A stretch of 64,000 nucleotides of DNA from Terrisporobacter vanillatitrophus (GCF_051148895.1 NZ_CP154625.1:2914001-2978000); one strand, 5' to 3'. Positions 17,598-26,786 are shown, counted from the stretch's first letter. The notes: generated from the letters alone by a model not told the origin. Numbers and translations are program-made.

Positions 17598-17664
17598 TAA
17601 TATTTCATCCTTTCAACTTATCTATTAGTATTATACATTTTACTAGCATTTATCACATTTACTA

Positions 17665-18546
17665 CTATTCAATGTTTTGTATTTGTTCTCTAATTTTTTC
17701 TAATTCACTTTTAATTTCTACTACTAAATTAGTTATATTTATATTAGACGACTTTGAACCTGTTGTATTAACCTCCCTATTCATTTCTTGAATTAAGAAG
17801 TCAATTTTTCTACCTATAGAATCATTTTTCACTACAGTATTTTTAAGTTGTTCAATATGACTTCTAAATCTAACAATTTCTTCTGTTATAGAGCTTTTAT
17901 CTGCGAATATTGCAACTTCTTGGGCCAACCTATTTTCATCTATTATACTTGGATTTTCTAATATTTCGCCAATTCTAGTATTTAACTTTTCTTTGTATTC
18001 ATCTACAATAGTATCCGAGTATTTTTCTATTTGATCTACTAAATCACTTAGACTATCACATCTTTTTAATGTATCTTCTGCAAGTTTTTTACCCTCTTCT
18101 TTTCTCATTTGTCCAAGTTTTTCTAATGTAATATCAAGTGCTTCTTTTAACATGCTCCAGTATAAATCTTCATCTTCTTCTTTTTCCTCACATTTTACTA
18201 TATCAGGAAACTTTGCCACACTCATAACACTAATGTCGTCTTGTAAATCAAATTTTTCTTTTATTTCTTTTAAAATATTTACATATTGAGTGGCCAGCTT
18301 ATCATCGAACTTTAAGTTTACATCCTCAGAACCGATTAAGTCAAGCTTTATATATAAATCCACCCTTCCTCTCTTAACAAAATTTTTAACGTAATTTCTT
18401 ATTTTATCTTCTAAAAAAGATATCTTTCTAGGTAGACGAACATTTATATCACAATATTTATGATTAATAGTTTTACATTCTACTAAAAAATGATAATTAT
18501 CATTTTTAAATTCTCCCCTACCAAAACCTGTCATACTTATAGCCAT
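17665..18546 (-). CDS. YicC/YloC family endoribonuclease
   Basis: This 293-residue protein opens with the family signature MAISMTGFGRGE and ends with the conserved region REVNTTGSKSSNINITN, then a coiled-coil-like tail. Members studied in other bacteria cut RNA and affect stationary-phase physiology. It follows dapF by 6 nt and precedes gmk by 67 nt. The length matches the family. The precise RNA targets in this organism cannot be read from sequence. Confidence 0.93.
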   Translation of the reverse strand: MAISMTGFGRGEFKNDNYHFLVECKTINHKYCDINVRLPRKISFLEDKIRNYVKNFVKRGRVDLYIKLDLIGSEDVNLKFDDKLATQYVNILKEIKEKFDLQDDISVMSVAKFPDIVKCEEKEEDEDLYWSMLKEALDITLEKLGQMRKEEGKKLAEDTLKRCDSLSDLVDQIEKYSDTIVDEYKEKLNTRIGEILENPSIIDENRLAQEVAIFADKSSITEEIVRFRSHIEQLKNTVVKNDSIGRKIDFLIQEMNREVNTTGSKSSNINITNLVVEIKSELEKIREQIQNIE

Positions 18547-18552
18547 ATTATT

Positions 18553-19386
18553 TTATACCTCCAAAATTCCTTCGCATATTTTTTCTGCTCTTCCACTCAT
18601 ATAAGCTTTCTCATCAACCAAATCTATTTTTAGACTTCCACCTTCAGAAATAACATTTACATTTTTGCATACTTTATTTAAATAATTACTTATAATAACT
18701 GAAGCTGTCATTCCTGTTCCACAGCCTAATGTATATCCACAACCTCTTTCCCATGTTCTAACTAATATGTTTGATTCATCTATAACTTTCACAAAATTCA
18801 CATTAGTATTTTGTACAAAATTTTCATGTTTTTCTATTAACGGGCCATATTTATGTATATCTTCCATATTTATATTATCTACAAAAACAACAGTGTGAGG
18901 AACTCCCATAAATATAGAACTAATAACAAATTTTTTATCTAAAATTTGAATATTTTCATTTATAAAAACTTCTTTTGGGGTGTTAACAGGTATATCATCA
19001 GAATTAAAACTTCCACTGCCCATATTAACTGTAATTGTATCCAGTTGATTTTCTTTAAGATTAATCTTTATCTTCTTTATTCCATCTAATGTATAAACAT
19101 CAAATTCTTCTTTTCTAATTATATTATTGTCATAAACAAACTTAACAAAACATCTAAGTCCATTACCACACATAAATGCACGACTTCCATCAGAATTATA
19201 GTATACCATTTCCACATCTGCCACATTACTATTTTTTACAACTAATAGACCATCAGCACCAACTGAAAATCTTCTATGGCAAACTTTTTTTGCTAATTCA
19301 CCGTAATTATCATTTTCTATATTGTCATTTCTACCATCAATTGCTATGAAGTCATTACCTATACCTTGTAACTTCCAAAATTTCAT
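18553..19386 (-). CDS. dapF: Diaminopimelate epimerase
   Basis: This PLP-independent racemase converts LL- to meso-diaminopimelate for lysine and peptidoglycan. The 277 residues begin with the substrate-binding strand KLQGIGNDFI. Both catalytic cysteines are present, in MCGNGLRC (about 72-79) and in LGCGTGMTAS near 218. An AGGGGAGAT site precedes the ATG. It appears to begin the dapF-yicC-gmk-rpoZ-coaBC run. Confidence 0.95.
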   Translation of the reverse strand: MKFWKLQGIGNDFIAIDGRNDNIENDNYGELAKKVCHRRFSVGADGLLVVKNSNVADVEMVYYNSDGSRAFMCGNGLRCFVKFVYDNNIIRKEEFDVYTLDGIKKIKINLKENQLDTITVNMGSGSFNSDDIPVNTPKEVFINENIQILDKKFVISSIFMGVPHTVVFVDNINMEDIHKYGPLIEKHENFVQNTNVNFVKVIDESNILVRTWERGCGYTLGCGTGMTASVIISNYLNKVCKNVNVISEGGSLKIDLVDEKAYMSGRAEKICEGILEV

Positions 19387-19489
19387 TTATATCTCCCCTT
19401 TTGTACAAACAGTTCTAACTTCATATTATACAATATTTTTTTGAAAAAATAAATATGAAGAGTTCTATCATTTCATTATGTAATAATAT

Positions 19490-19756
19490 CTATAATTTGT
19501 TTTTATCATAATTTTTCTTAAATTCTTTCAAGTCATTCTTAATACTTTCATCTAAGTCACGCCATCTAATATTGCTTATAGCACCTTCTAAAGCGCAAAG
19601 TCGATTTAAGCAAGCACTTTCATCTATATTCTTAATTTTTATCCAAGCCTTTTTACTTCCTATTTTTTTTAATTCTTCAATACTATATATTCCAACTTCA
19701 TTTAACTGTTTTTCTAATACCTTTCCTATATTAGATAGTTTACTTAAGTCTCCCAT
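19490..19756 (-). CDS. TfoX C-terminal domain protein
   Basis: This 88-residue protein matches the helical C-terminal domain of TfoX/Sxy regulators: LSKLSNIGKVLEKQLNEVGI (4-23) resembles the helix-hairpin-helix opening and NRLCALEGAISNIRW (about 51-65) the conserved core. The N-terminal TfoX domain is absent, as in many stand-alone clostridial copies. A link to competence is not supported here. It is transcribed away from rqcH; a shared intergenic region of 140 nt lies between them. Confidence 0.85.
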   Translation of the reverse strand: MGDLSKLSNIGKVLEKQLNEVGIYSIEELKKIGSKKAWIKIKNIDESACLNRLCALEGAISNIRWRDLDESIKNDLKEFKKNYDKNKL

Positions 19757-19826
19757 TTTCTCACCTCCAATATTTCTTCTTAGTTATAATTTTATTATAT
19801 TTTCATATTTATGCAAAACTTTATGT

Positions 19827-19853
19827 TCCCACTATTCACATCTTGGTTATAAT
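19827..19853 (+). promoter_or_regulatory. Putative sigma-A promoter of rqcH
   Basis: A perfect TATAAT lies at 19848-19853, about 44 nt before the rqcH ATG. Upstream sequence TTCCCA is a weak -35 candidate at 16-nt spacing. The -10 is convincing, the -35 is not. Confidence 0.45.
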
Positions 19854-19896
19854 ATGTAATAATAAGTTTATTACTTATGTTTGAAAGGAGAGTATT

Positions 19897-21660
19897 ATGG
19901 CATTAGATGGTTTAGTTATTCATAGCTTGGCTTATGAGCTTAGCACAAAGCTTGTAGGTGGTAAAATTGATAAAGTTCATCAACCAGAAAGTGATGAATT
20001 GATCTTATATATACGAAACAATAAAGAAAACTTTAAATTAGTATTAAGTTCTAGTGCATCAAATCCTAGAGTTTATATAGCCAATGATTATAAAAAAGAA
20101 AATCCAATTAAAGCACCAATGTTTTGCATGTTATTTAGAAAATACATACAAGGTGGTATAGTTACAGAAATTTCTCAAGTTGATTTTGAAAGAATAATAA
20201 AAATCAGCGTTGAATCTTTCGATGAATTAAAGGAAAAAACAACAAAAGATATATATATTGAAATAATGGGAAGACATAGTAATATAATTTTAACTCAAAA
20301 CAATAAAATAATAGATTCTATAAAAAGAATTCCTCCTAGTATAAGTAGAGTTCGTCAGTTGCTTCCTAATATGACTTATGAACTTCCACCAACGCAAGAT
20401 AAAATTAACCCTATAAAAGGCGCATCTATAAAAAGTTTCATCAATACTTTAAGAGAATTCGATGGTCCTATATACAAGGGTATCTACACTAAATTTTTAG
20501 GAATAAGTCCATCTGTAGCTAAAGAAATTTGTCACAGATCTAATTTAAACCCTAATGACAAGGCAGAAGATAAAACTCGTGATGATTTATCTGTCTTATA
20601 TAAAGTTTTTTCTGATTTATTTACTAAAATTAAAAACGACAACTATGATCCTTGCATTGCTATAGATGAAAATATAGATAAAGTAATTGATTTTAGTTGT
20701 ATAGATCTTAGCTTCTTAATAGGAAGTAAATTCATAAAAAATGATTCTATATCCCAAATTATTGAAGATTACTACAAAACGAAAGATTTTAAGGATAGAG
20801 TTCATCAAAAGACTTCTGATTTGAGAAAAAGTATTTCTATTAAATTAGATAGACTTTATAATAAACAAAAGAAAATAGAAAAAGAATTAAGAGATGCAGA
20901 TAATGCTAACGAGTTTAAAATTAAAGGTGAGCTACTTACTTCATATATATACATGATAGAAAAAGGTATGGAAAGTGTAGATGTAGCAAACTTCTATGAC
21001 GAAAATTATTCAAATATTACAATACCATTAAATAAAAATTTAACACCTTCTGAAAATGCTCAAAAATATTTTAAAAAGTACAGCAAATTAAAAACAGCAA
21101 AAGTTGAATTAACTTCTCAAATTACTATTTGTAATGAAGAAATTGAGTATTTAGAAAATATAATACTTGGTATTGAAAACTGCGAAAATTTAGAAGAATT
21201 AGCAGATATTAAAGATGAACTAATTAGATTCGGATATGCTAAAGCTCCTTATAGATACAAAGCAAAAAAAGATATAGATCTTACAACAAAACCTAATCAG
21301 TTTACCTCTTCTGATGGATTTACAATTTTAGTTGGAAAAAATAATAAACAAAATGATTATTTAACATTAAGAATTGCAGATCCAGAAGATATTTGGATGC
21401 ATACTAAAAATATACCTGGCTCTCATGTTATTATTAAATGTGCAGGAAAAGAAATACCTGATGAAACATTATATGAAGCTGCCATGCTTGCAGCTTTCTA
21501 TAGTAAAGGTAGAATGTCTTCTCAAGTTCCTGTGGATTACACCATGAAAAAACATGTAAAAAAACCTAGTGGATCAAAACCTGGTATGGTTATTTATGAA
21601 ACTAATAGCACTATTTACGTTACTCCAACGGAGGAAATGATAGTAAAATTAAAGAAATAA
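19897..21660 (+). CDS. rqcH: RqcH (NFACT-family ribosome quality-control protein)
   Basis: RqcH binds stalled 50S-peptidyl-tRNA complexes and recruits tRNA-Ala to add C-terminal alanine tails; the family was earlier named fibronectin/fibrinogen-binding protein. The 587 residues start with the NFACT-N signature MALDGLVIHSLAYEL, pass through a helical and coiled-coil middle (about 280-440), and end with an NFACT-R domain containing DIWMHTKNIPGSHVII. GAAAGGAGAG precedes the ATG. It stands alone on the plus strand, against the flow of its neighbours, and an IS256-type element is inserted 40 nt after its stop. Confidence 0.95.
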   Translation: MALDGLVIHSLAYELSTKLVGGKIDKVHQPESDELILYIRNNKENFKLVLSSSASNPRVYIANDYKKENPIKAPMFCMLFRKYIQGGIVTEISQVDFERIIKISVESFDELKEKTTKDIYIEIMGRHSNIILTQNNKIIDSIKRIPPSISRVRQLLPNMTYELPPTQDKINPIKGASIKSFINTLREFDGPIYKGIYTKFLGISPSVAKEICHRSNLNPNDKAEDKTRDDLSVLYKVFSDLFTKIKNDNYDPCIAIDENIDKVIDFSCIDLSFLIGSKFIKNDSISQIIEDYYKTKDFKDRVHQKTSDLRKSISIKLDRLYNKQKKIEKELRDADNANEFKIKGELLTSYIYMIEKGMESVDVANFYDENYSNITIPLNKNLTPSENAQKYFKKYSKLKTAKVELTSQITICNEEIEYLENIILGIENCENLEELADIKDELIRFGYAKAPYRYKAKKDIDLTTKPNQFTSSDGFTILVGKNNKQNDYLTLRIADPEDIWMHTKNIPGSHVIIKCAGKEIPDETLYEAAMLAAFYSKGRMSSQVPVDYTMKKHVKKPSGSKPGMVIYETNSTIYVTPTEEMIVKLKK

Positions 21661-21692
21661 ATATTAAAAAGGTAATAAGTCTTTAAAAAGCA

Positions 21693-21700
21693 CCCTTTGT
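21693..21700. repeat. Target-site duplication, left copy
   Basis: CCCTTTGT here is repeated exactly at 23220-23227, on the far side of the IS element. An 8-bp duplication is what IS256-family transposition produces. Confidence 0.85.
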
Positions 21701-21704
21701 GGGA

Positions 21705-21742
21705 GTGTAGATAGGTTTGTGTAAAAACAAACTTACCTACAC
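21705..21742 (+). terminator. Hairpin terminator in the left end of the IS element
   Basis: GTGTAGATAGGTTTGT (21705-21720) pairs with ACAAACTTACCTACAC (21727-21742) with at most two imperfect positions, and six Ts follow. It overlaps the left inverted repeat and lies 67 nt ahead of the transposase start, so it should stop transcripts entering from rqcH. Confidence 0.75.
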
Positions 21743-21809
21743 TTTTTTAGTATTTAAAATTGGTAAGTTTGGAATAATATTCATATTAAAATTTATGGAG
21801 GTTTGTAAA

Positions 21810-23042
21810 ATGAAAGATATAATTATTCCAGATATTGATTATCAAGCAGAGGTGAAAAAATGTAAGACAATGGAAGACATCGTTGGAAAAAATGGATTGA
21901 TGCAAAAACTATTCAAGGATGTAATGCAACAACTTTTAGAGGCTGAAATGGAAGAACATCTAGGTAGAGAGAAATATGAAAGATCTGATAATAATGATAC
22001 AAATTATCGAAATGGATATAGTTCAAAGACAATAAGTAGTAGTTTTGGTGATATTGGATTAGATGTTCCAAGAGATAGAAAATCAGAATTTGAACCGAAG
22101 GTTGTTAAGAAATATGAAACAGTATGTAATGAATTAGATAAAAAGATAATAGGTCTTTATGCTTGTGGAATGAGTGTGAGAGATATTCAATCTGAAATGG
22201 AAGAGCTATATGGTATAGATGTATCACCTTCAATGATTTCTAAGATAACAGATAAGGTTGTTGAGGCTGCCGCCGAATGGCAAAGTAGAACACTTGATGA
22301 AATTTATCCTATAGTATATATGGATGCTATGCATTTTAAAGTAAGAGATGATAATAAAATAGTATCTAAAGCTGCATACATTTGTATGGCCTTAGATATG
22401 AAAGGAAAAAAAGATATATTAGGTATTTGGATAGGTGAATCTGAAGGGGCAAAGTTCTGGCTATCAGTATGTAATGATTTAAAAAATAGAGGTTTAAATG
22501 ATATATTAATAGCTTGCATGGATGGTTTAAAAGGCCTTCCAGAAGCAATAAAAACTGTATATCCAGATGTGAATATACAAACTTGCATAGTACATCAAAT
22601 TAGAAATTCATTAAAATATATAGCATCAAAAGATCAAAAGGAATTTATGAAAGATTTAAAGAATGTGTATAGAGCATTCAATGAAGAAACTGCGCTTGCA
22701 AATTTAGATATTTTAAAAGATAAATGGTATAACAAGTATTCAGTTGTAATAGATTCTTGGTATAATAATTGGCCTAATTTAGCAACGTTTTTCGATTTTT
22801 CTGAAGATATTAGAAGAATCATATATACTACAAACTCACTAGAAGGTTTTAATAGACAGCTAAGAAAATATACAAAGGTTAGAACTGTATTTCCTACAGA
22901 TGAGTCACTAAGAAAATCTCTGTATCTTTCTACTATGAAAATCATAGAAAAATGGACATCTCCAAATCAAAATTGGGCTACCACTTTAGCGCAGCTAACA
23001 ATTAGATTTGAAGATAGAATTCCTAAAAAATATACAATCTAA
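21810..23042 (+). CDS. IS256-family (Mutator-type) transposase
   Basis: This DDE transposase has 410 residues, normal for the family. The catalytic residues are visible: D172 in YMDAMHFKVR, D238 in CMDGLKGLP and E345 in TNSLEGFNRQ. The N-terminal part holds EMEEHLGREKYER (47-59), typical of the DNA-binding region. I start it at the ATG at 21810, eight bases after GGAGG; a longer frame begins inside the terminal hairpin. The frame has no stop or shift, so the enzyme is probably functional. Confidence 0.95.
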   Translation: MKDIIIPDIDYQAEVKKCKTMEDIVGKNGLMQKLFKDVMQQLLEAEMEEHLGREKYERSDNNDTNYRNGYSSKTISSSFGDIGLDVPRDRKSEFEPKVVKKYETVCNELDKKIIGLYACGMSVRDIQSEMEELYGIDVSPSMISKITDKVVEAAAEWQSRTLDEIYPIVYMDAMHFKVRDDNKIVSKAAYICMALDMKGKKDILGIWIGESEGAKFWLSVCNDLKNRGLNDILIACMDGLKGLPEAIKTVYPDVNIQTCIVHQIRNSLKYIASKDQKEFMKDLKNVYRAFNEETALANLDILKDKWYNKYSVVIDSWYNNWPNLATFFDFSEDIRRIIYTTNSLEGFNRQLRKYTKVRTVFPTDESLRKSLYLSTMKIIEKWTSPNQNWATTLAQLTIRFEDRIPKKYTI

Positions 23043-23219
23043 AATTTTTTTGAAAATGGTAAATTTAGTGTATATTGTCCTAAATTAGACACATAATAAA
23101 AATGTATAAAATACCATTATTAGTATTCCAATCAAATAAAAAAATATTACTGGAATAAGTAATTTCCAGTAATATCAATTAATAAATAAGTCTATTTACA
23201 CAAATCTATAGACATTCTC

Positions 23220-23227
23220 CCCTTTGT
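23220..23227. repeat. Target-site duplication, right copy
   Basis: CCCTTTGT directly follows the right inverted repeat and equals 21693-21700. Confidence 0.85.
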
Positions 23228-23260
23228 AAATAATAATTTTAAAAAAGATATTTTTAAAAA

Positions 23261-23306
23261 GCAAGATGATTTCTGTATTGCACAGAGGTCATCTTGTTTA
23301 AATTTT
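23261..23306 (+). terminator. Strong rho-independent terminator, copy 2 of the shared hairpin
   Basis: CAAGATGATTTCTGT (23262-23276) pairs along all 15 positions (two G-U) with 23282-23296 around a 5-nt loop, followed by TTTAAATTTT. The minus strand at 2269-2314 is a near copy. It could now end rqcH transcripts that cross the IS, although its homology to the transposase-fragment terminator suggests a mobile-element origin. Confidence 0.8.
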
Positions 23307-23394
23307 CTATTTACCAAATTAGAAGTAATACTATGTTCTTTTGTAGCTTTCATAATACGTCTATATGGATTTACTTTTCTAAAGGAACAAACTA

Positions 23395-23447
23395 TACCAT
23401 ATAGAATAGACTTTTTTATTAATTGCCTACCCTATATGGTACATTTT
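23395..23447. repeat. Terminal-type palindrome, copy 2
   Basis: TACCATATAG at 23395-23404 is the reverse complement of 23432-23441. The whole block aligns with the minus strand of 1917-1967, with which it shares TATAGAATAGA, the T-run and the closing GGTACATTTTA. It is more decayed than copy 1 and lies only 30 nt from the stop of the OLD-family gene. Confidence 0.65.
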
Positions 23448-23476
23448 ATATTCTCTAAATCTCTTTTATTATTAGA

Positions 23477-25399
23477 TTATATAACTCCCATTATTTCAAA
23501 TAATTTTCTAAAATTATTTACTGTCTTATCACTTAAGTTTACTGATTTACATTTTACTTTATCATAAAATTCTTTGGCAGCCATAGTTTTATTATCAATA
23601 TAACTTATATTAAATTTATTCTTATCCTCTTCGCTTATAAGAGTTTCCACAAACTCTGCATATTTATAAATATCCTTATCTTTATTATCATAGGTATCAT
23701 TACAATTTACAAAGAATATATCTTTATTTATTTTTAAATTTAAGTTTTCTATTAACTTGTCGCACTCTACAAATCCAGCCTTGTCATAGTCTAATATTAC
23801 CTTGAAATCGCATCCCCAACCAATTAGTATAGATACAATTACATTTACATTTCCTGCTCCAACAGCTGGAATAATATAGGGCATTTTTTCCTCTGGTACA
23901 TTAAAATAATATAACATAGCTGTATAATACATATAGTCAGTTATGCCTTCTGTTACAATATTTAGTTTCTCTCCTTGTGGCCCAATATTAAACCTTAAAT
24001 CTGCACCTATAGCTTGAACTAAAGGACTTAATGTTTCTCTTTTTGATACGCTATTTAATTTAGTATCATAAGCTGTATTATAAACATTCGTATTGCCTTT
24101 TTCATCTTTTTCTATTGCCCTTATATTTATAATATTATTTGAATCTATCATGTAAGGAGAATGAGTAGAATAAACTACTTGATTATCATTTTTACATAAG
24201 TCATAAAATAATCTAAGCAACTCTCTTTGAGCATTCACATGAAGATATACTCCTGGTTCATCTAATAAGTAAATTACATTTGTATCTTTTATATCATTGG
24301 CTAATATATCTATAAATAAATTTAAATACCATCTAAGACCATTACTTCTTTCGTTAATATTTGTTGTATTTTCATTTGTCTTCACAAGAATTTTTATAAA
24401 ATCATTTTTGAAAGATATTTTAATTTGCACGTTTTCTTCACAATAAAATTCATTGAATCTTTTTTGTATATTGTACTTAACCTTTTCTTTTATTTTATTT
24501 CTAAAAAGTTCCAACTGATTTTCATCATCATTTTCCATTGCAAGTAAAAATTCCTGTGAATTTATTTCACTTGCTAATAAAAATTTATATAACGTTCCTC
24601 TTCTATCTTTTATTTGTTTTTTTACTTCTTCTAATTGATACTCATTTTGTAATTCTTCTTCATTTTTTCTGTGATAAAGTATGGGTAAAAGTGAATATTT
24701 TTTTCTTATTTTGCTTTTAACAATTTCTAAATGCCTTATAAGAGTGTATCTTTTTTCGTCATAAATTATATTAGGCTTAGTATCCATCTGTATATTGTCA
24801 GCAAAGTCATCATCTTCACTAACACAAATGTAGTCTCTCCCATAAGAATTGAGAATATATAATAACTTATTAAGTGTCTTTTTATACTTAATCCAAATGG
24901 TATTATCAACATTTTCCATAAGATTGATATATTTAGCTACTTCAACAAAAAATTCACTGTCCATACTATCATAATAATTTTCCTGTAAATACAAAATTAG
25001 CTCATTTTTTAAATAATTGATTGATCTAATCAGTTCTATATCTTCATTAAATAATCTTGAATATCCTCCTTTAAACTCAATTTCTTTATGCTTTGAAAAA
25101 TAAAAATAAGTAACATCATCTTTAATATCCTTATATTCTTTTAATAGTTCTATTTCATTTTTAGTAAATTTAAGCTCTACAACTAAAGATAACTCTTCAT
25201 CTAAAGAACCATTGTTGAATTTATAAAAATCATCTAATATATAGTGACTAAAAGAAATTGCTCCTAGGATTTCAAGCACATTACTTTTGCCACTATCATT
25301 TTTACCTATTAACGCTGTAACATCATCTTCTAACAATAATGTATTTTTTTGTGTTCCTATTGATTTGTAATTATTTATTATTACGCTTGATATCCTCAT
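23477..25399 (-). CDS. OLD-family ATP-dependent nuclease (AAA + TOPRIM)
   Basis: This 640-residue protein pairs an SMC/ABC-like ATPase with a nuclease domain. Visible motifs are Walker A GKNDSGKS (32-39), an ABC-signature-like RSNGLRW (351-357), Walker B VIYLLDEPG (375-383), the H-loop STHSP (411-415) and a TOPRIM domain with E484 in VTEG and D537/D539 in ILDYDKAG. OLD nucleases include the P2 phage Old protein and GajA of Gabija defence. No helicase partner lies beside it, so it fits the solitary class. The ATG at 25399 is preferred to the GTG three codons earlier, but its binding site (GGGG) is weak. The setting beside IS elements suggests acquired cargo, possibly anti-phage. Confidence 0.88.
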   Translation of the reverse strand: MRISSVIINNYKSIGTQKNTLLLEDDVTALIGKNDSGKSNVLEILGAISFSHYILDDFYKFNNGSLDEELSLVVELKFTKNEIELLKEYKDIKDDVTYFYFSKHKEIEFKGGYSRLFNEDIELIRSINYLKNELILYLQENYYDSMDSEFFVEVAKYINLMENVDNTIWIKYKKTLNKLLYILNSYGRDYICVSEDDDFADNIQMDTKPNIIYDEKRYTLIRHLEIVKSKIRKKYSLLPILYHRKNEEELQNEYQLEEVKKQIKDRRGTLYKFLLASEINSQEFLLAMENDDENQLELFRNKIKEKVKYNIQKRFNEFYCEENVQIKISFKNDFIKILVKTNENTTNINERSNGLRWYLNLFIDILANDIKDTNVIYLLDEPGVYLHVNAQRELLRLFYDLCKNDNQVVYSTHSPYMIDSNNIINIRAIEKDEKGNTNVYNTAYDTKLNSVSKRETLSPLVQAIGADLRFNIGPQGEKLNIVTEGITDYMYYTAMLYYFNVPEEKMPYIIPAVGAGNVNVIVSILIGWGCDFKVILDYDKAGFVECDKLIENLNLKINKDIFFVNCNDTYDNKDKDIYKYAEFVETLISEEDKNKFNISYIDNKTMAAKEFYDKVKCKSVNLSDKTVNNFRKLFEIMGVI

Positions 25400-25450
25400 A
25401 AAATTCACGCCCCAATTTAATCTTCTATAAATTATATTAATATAAGTATA

Positions 25451-25490
25451 AAAAAAATCACAAATTATATATAGACATAATTTGTGATTT
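25451..25490 (-). terminator. Terminator after uraA
   Basis: AAATCACAAATTAT and ATAATTTGTGATTT form a 14-bp stem within 25456-25490; on the minus strand a run of eight Ts follows. It lies 15 nt past the uraA stop. Confidence 0.85.
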
Positions 25491-25504
25491 AATATTAAAA
25501 TTTT

Positions 25505-26749
25505 TTATTTCATACTAGCAAACTCTCCAATAGGACTGCTCTCTTCTTTTTTAAAGTCATTATAATTTATTAATATGTTAACAATTATACCTACTAAAGC
25601 AGCTAAACTAAGTCCTGTTAGTTTTGCATTGCTAGCTATTGGTATACCTATTTCTACTCCTGTAAAGTGTTTTACATAACAAGTAGTAAGACCAATAACT
25701 AATATTATTAACATTACTGAAAGATTTCCATTTTCCTTATAACATTTGCTATCTCTTATAGTTTTTATTCCTATGAAAGTAATCATTGAAAATAAGTAAA
25801 TACTAATTCCTCCCATAACTGCTGTTGGTATTGATTGTAACAATGCTCCAAACTTACCTACACAAGATATTACGATAGCGAACACTGCAGTAAGTCTTAA
25901 TAGTTTAGGATCATAGTTTTTAGTTATAGCAAGTAATGCTGTATTTTCTCCATAAGTTGTGTTAGCTGGGCCACCCATAAATCCTGCAAATAAAGTTGCT
26001 ATACCATCTCCTAGTAAAGTTTTATGAAGTCCTGGATTTTCTAAGAAGTTCTTACCAACAACTGCTCCATTAGTAGTTATGTCTCCAACATGTTCCATAA
26101 ATACTGCTAAAACTACTGGTGCTATAATTATTATAGCTTCAAGTGAAAACTTTGGTGCGCTGAAGTTTGGCATTGCAAAATAACTAGCCTGACTTACTGC
26201 GCTAAAATCTGTTATTCCTATAAATTTACTTACTACTATACCAACAAATATTGCTATTATCACACTAAATTGTCTAATGCTTCCCTTAACAAATTGATTA
26301 ATACCTACTGCCACTCCTAAAGTTATAAGTGCAACTAGCAAGTTATTCATTGCCATATCTATAGCTGTTGGTATTAAATTTAAACCTATTACTATTATCA
26401 TAGCTCCTGTAACCTGTGGCGGGAAGAATTTTTTAACTTTTTCCGGTCCCACAAATCTTACTATTATTGACATAATTACATATATAAGACCTGCGACTAT
26501 TATACCACCTTGAGCATAAGACAAGTCTCCATTAAAAGTCTCTGCAACTTGATTTATTACTGATATAAAAGCAAAACTTGATCCTAAAAATACTGGTACT
26601 TTAAAATCTGTACACTTATGGAATAATAGTGTTCCAACTCCTGCACAAAATATTGCTACTGATGGATCAAATCCAGTAAGTAATGGAACTAATACGGTAG
26701 CTCCAAACATTGCTAACAAATGTTGTATTGATAAAATGGCTTTTTTCAT
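25505..26749 (-). CDS. uraA: Uracil permease (NCS2 family)
   Basis: This integral membrane uracil:proton symporter has 414 residues and about 14 hydrophobic segments. Family features include the start SIQHLLAMFGATVLVPLLTG, the substrate region VFMEHVGDITTNGAVVG and the motif GGPANTTYGENTALLAI. It follows pyrR by 37 nt and should share the PyrR-controlled leader, so uptake would fall when UMP is plentiful. Confidence 0.95.
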   Translation of the reverse strand: MKKAILSIQHLLAMFGATVLVPLLTGFDPSVAIFCAGVGTLLFHKCTDFKVPVFLGSSFAFISVINQVAETFNGDLSYAQGGIIVAGLIYVIMSIIVRFVGPEKVKKFFPPQVTGAMIIVIGLNLIPTAIDMAMNNLLVALITLGVAVGINQFVKGSIRQFSVIIAIFVGIVVSKFIGITDFSAVSQASYFAMPNFSAPKFSLEAIIIIAPVVLAVFMEHVGDITTNGAVVGKNFLENPGLHKTLLGDGIATLFAGFMGGPANTTYGENTALLAITKNYDPKLLRLTAVFAIVISCVGKFGALLQSIPTAVMGGISIYLFSMITFIGIKTIRDSKCYKENGNLSVMLIILVIGLTTCYVKHFTGVEIGIPIASNAKLTGLSLAALVGIIVNILINYNDFKKEESSPIGEFASMK

Positions 26750-26786
26750 TTATTTTCCCCCTAGGATTTTTAATTGTATAGTTGAC

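Larger units (their letters stand above)
21701..23219 (+). mobile_element. IS256-family insertion sequence, intact, 1519 bp
   Basis: Terminal inverted repeats at 21701-21725 and 23195-23219 match at 20 of 25 positions (both end inward in TTTGTGTAAA). An exact 8-bp direct repeat, CCCTTTGT, flanks them. One full transposase gene lies inside on the plus strand. About 175 nt of non-coding sequence follow the gene. A hairpin at the left end may block read-through from rqcH. Ends, target duplication and open frame together indicate a fairly recent, potentially active insertion. Confidence 0.92.
23043..23476. other. Gene-free stretch: IS256 right flank and debris of a second element
   Basis: These 434 bases contain the 3' non-coding part and right inverted repeat of the IS256 element (to 23219), its right target duplication (23220-23227), a strong plus-strand terminator at 23262-23306, and a terminal-type palindrome at 23395-23441. 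The last two are diverged copies of features at 2278-2313 and 1923-1967. No reading frame is seen. Confidence 0.75.

Noticed and set aside
22304..22945. Minus-strand frames antisense to the IS256 transposase
   Set aside because: The plus-strand transposase has all catalytic residues; the antisense frames show no domain and no binding site.
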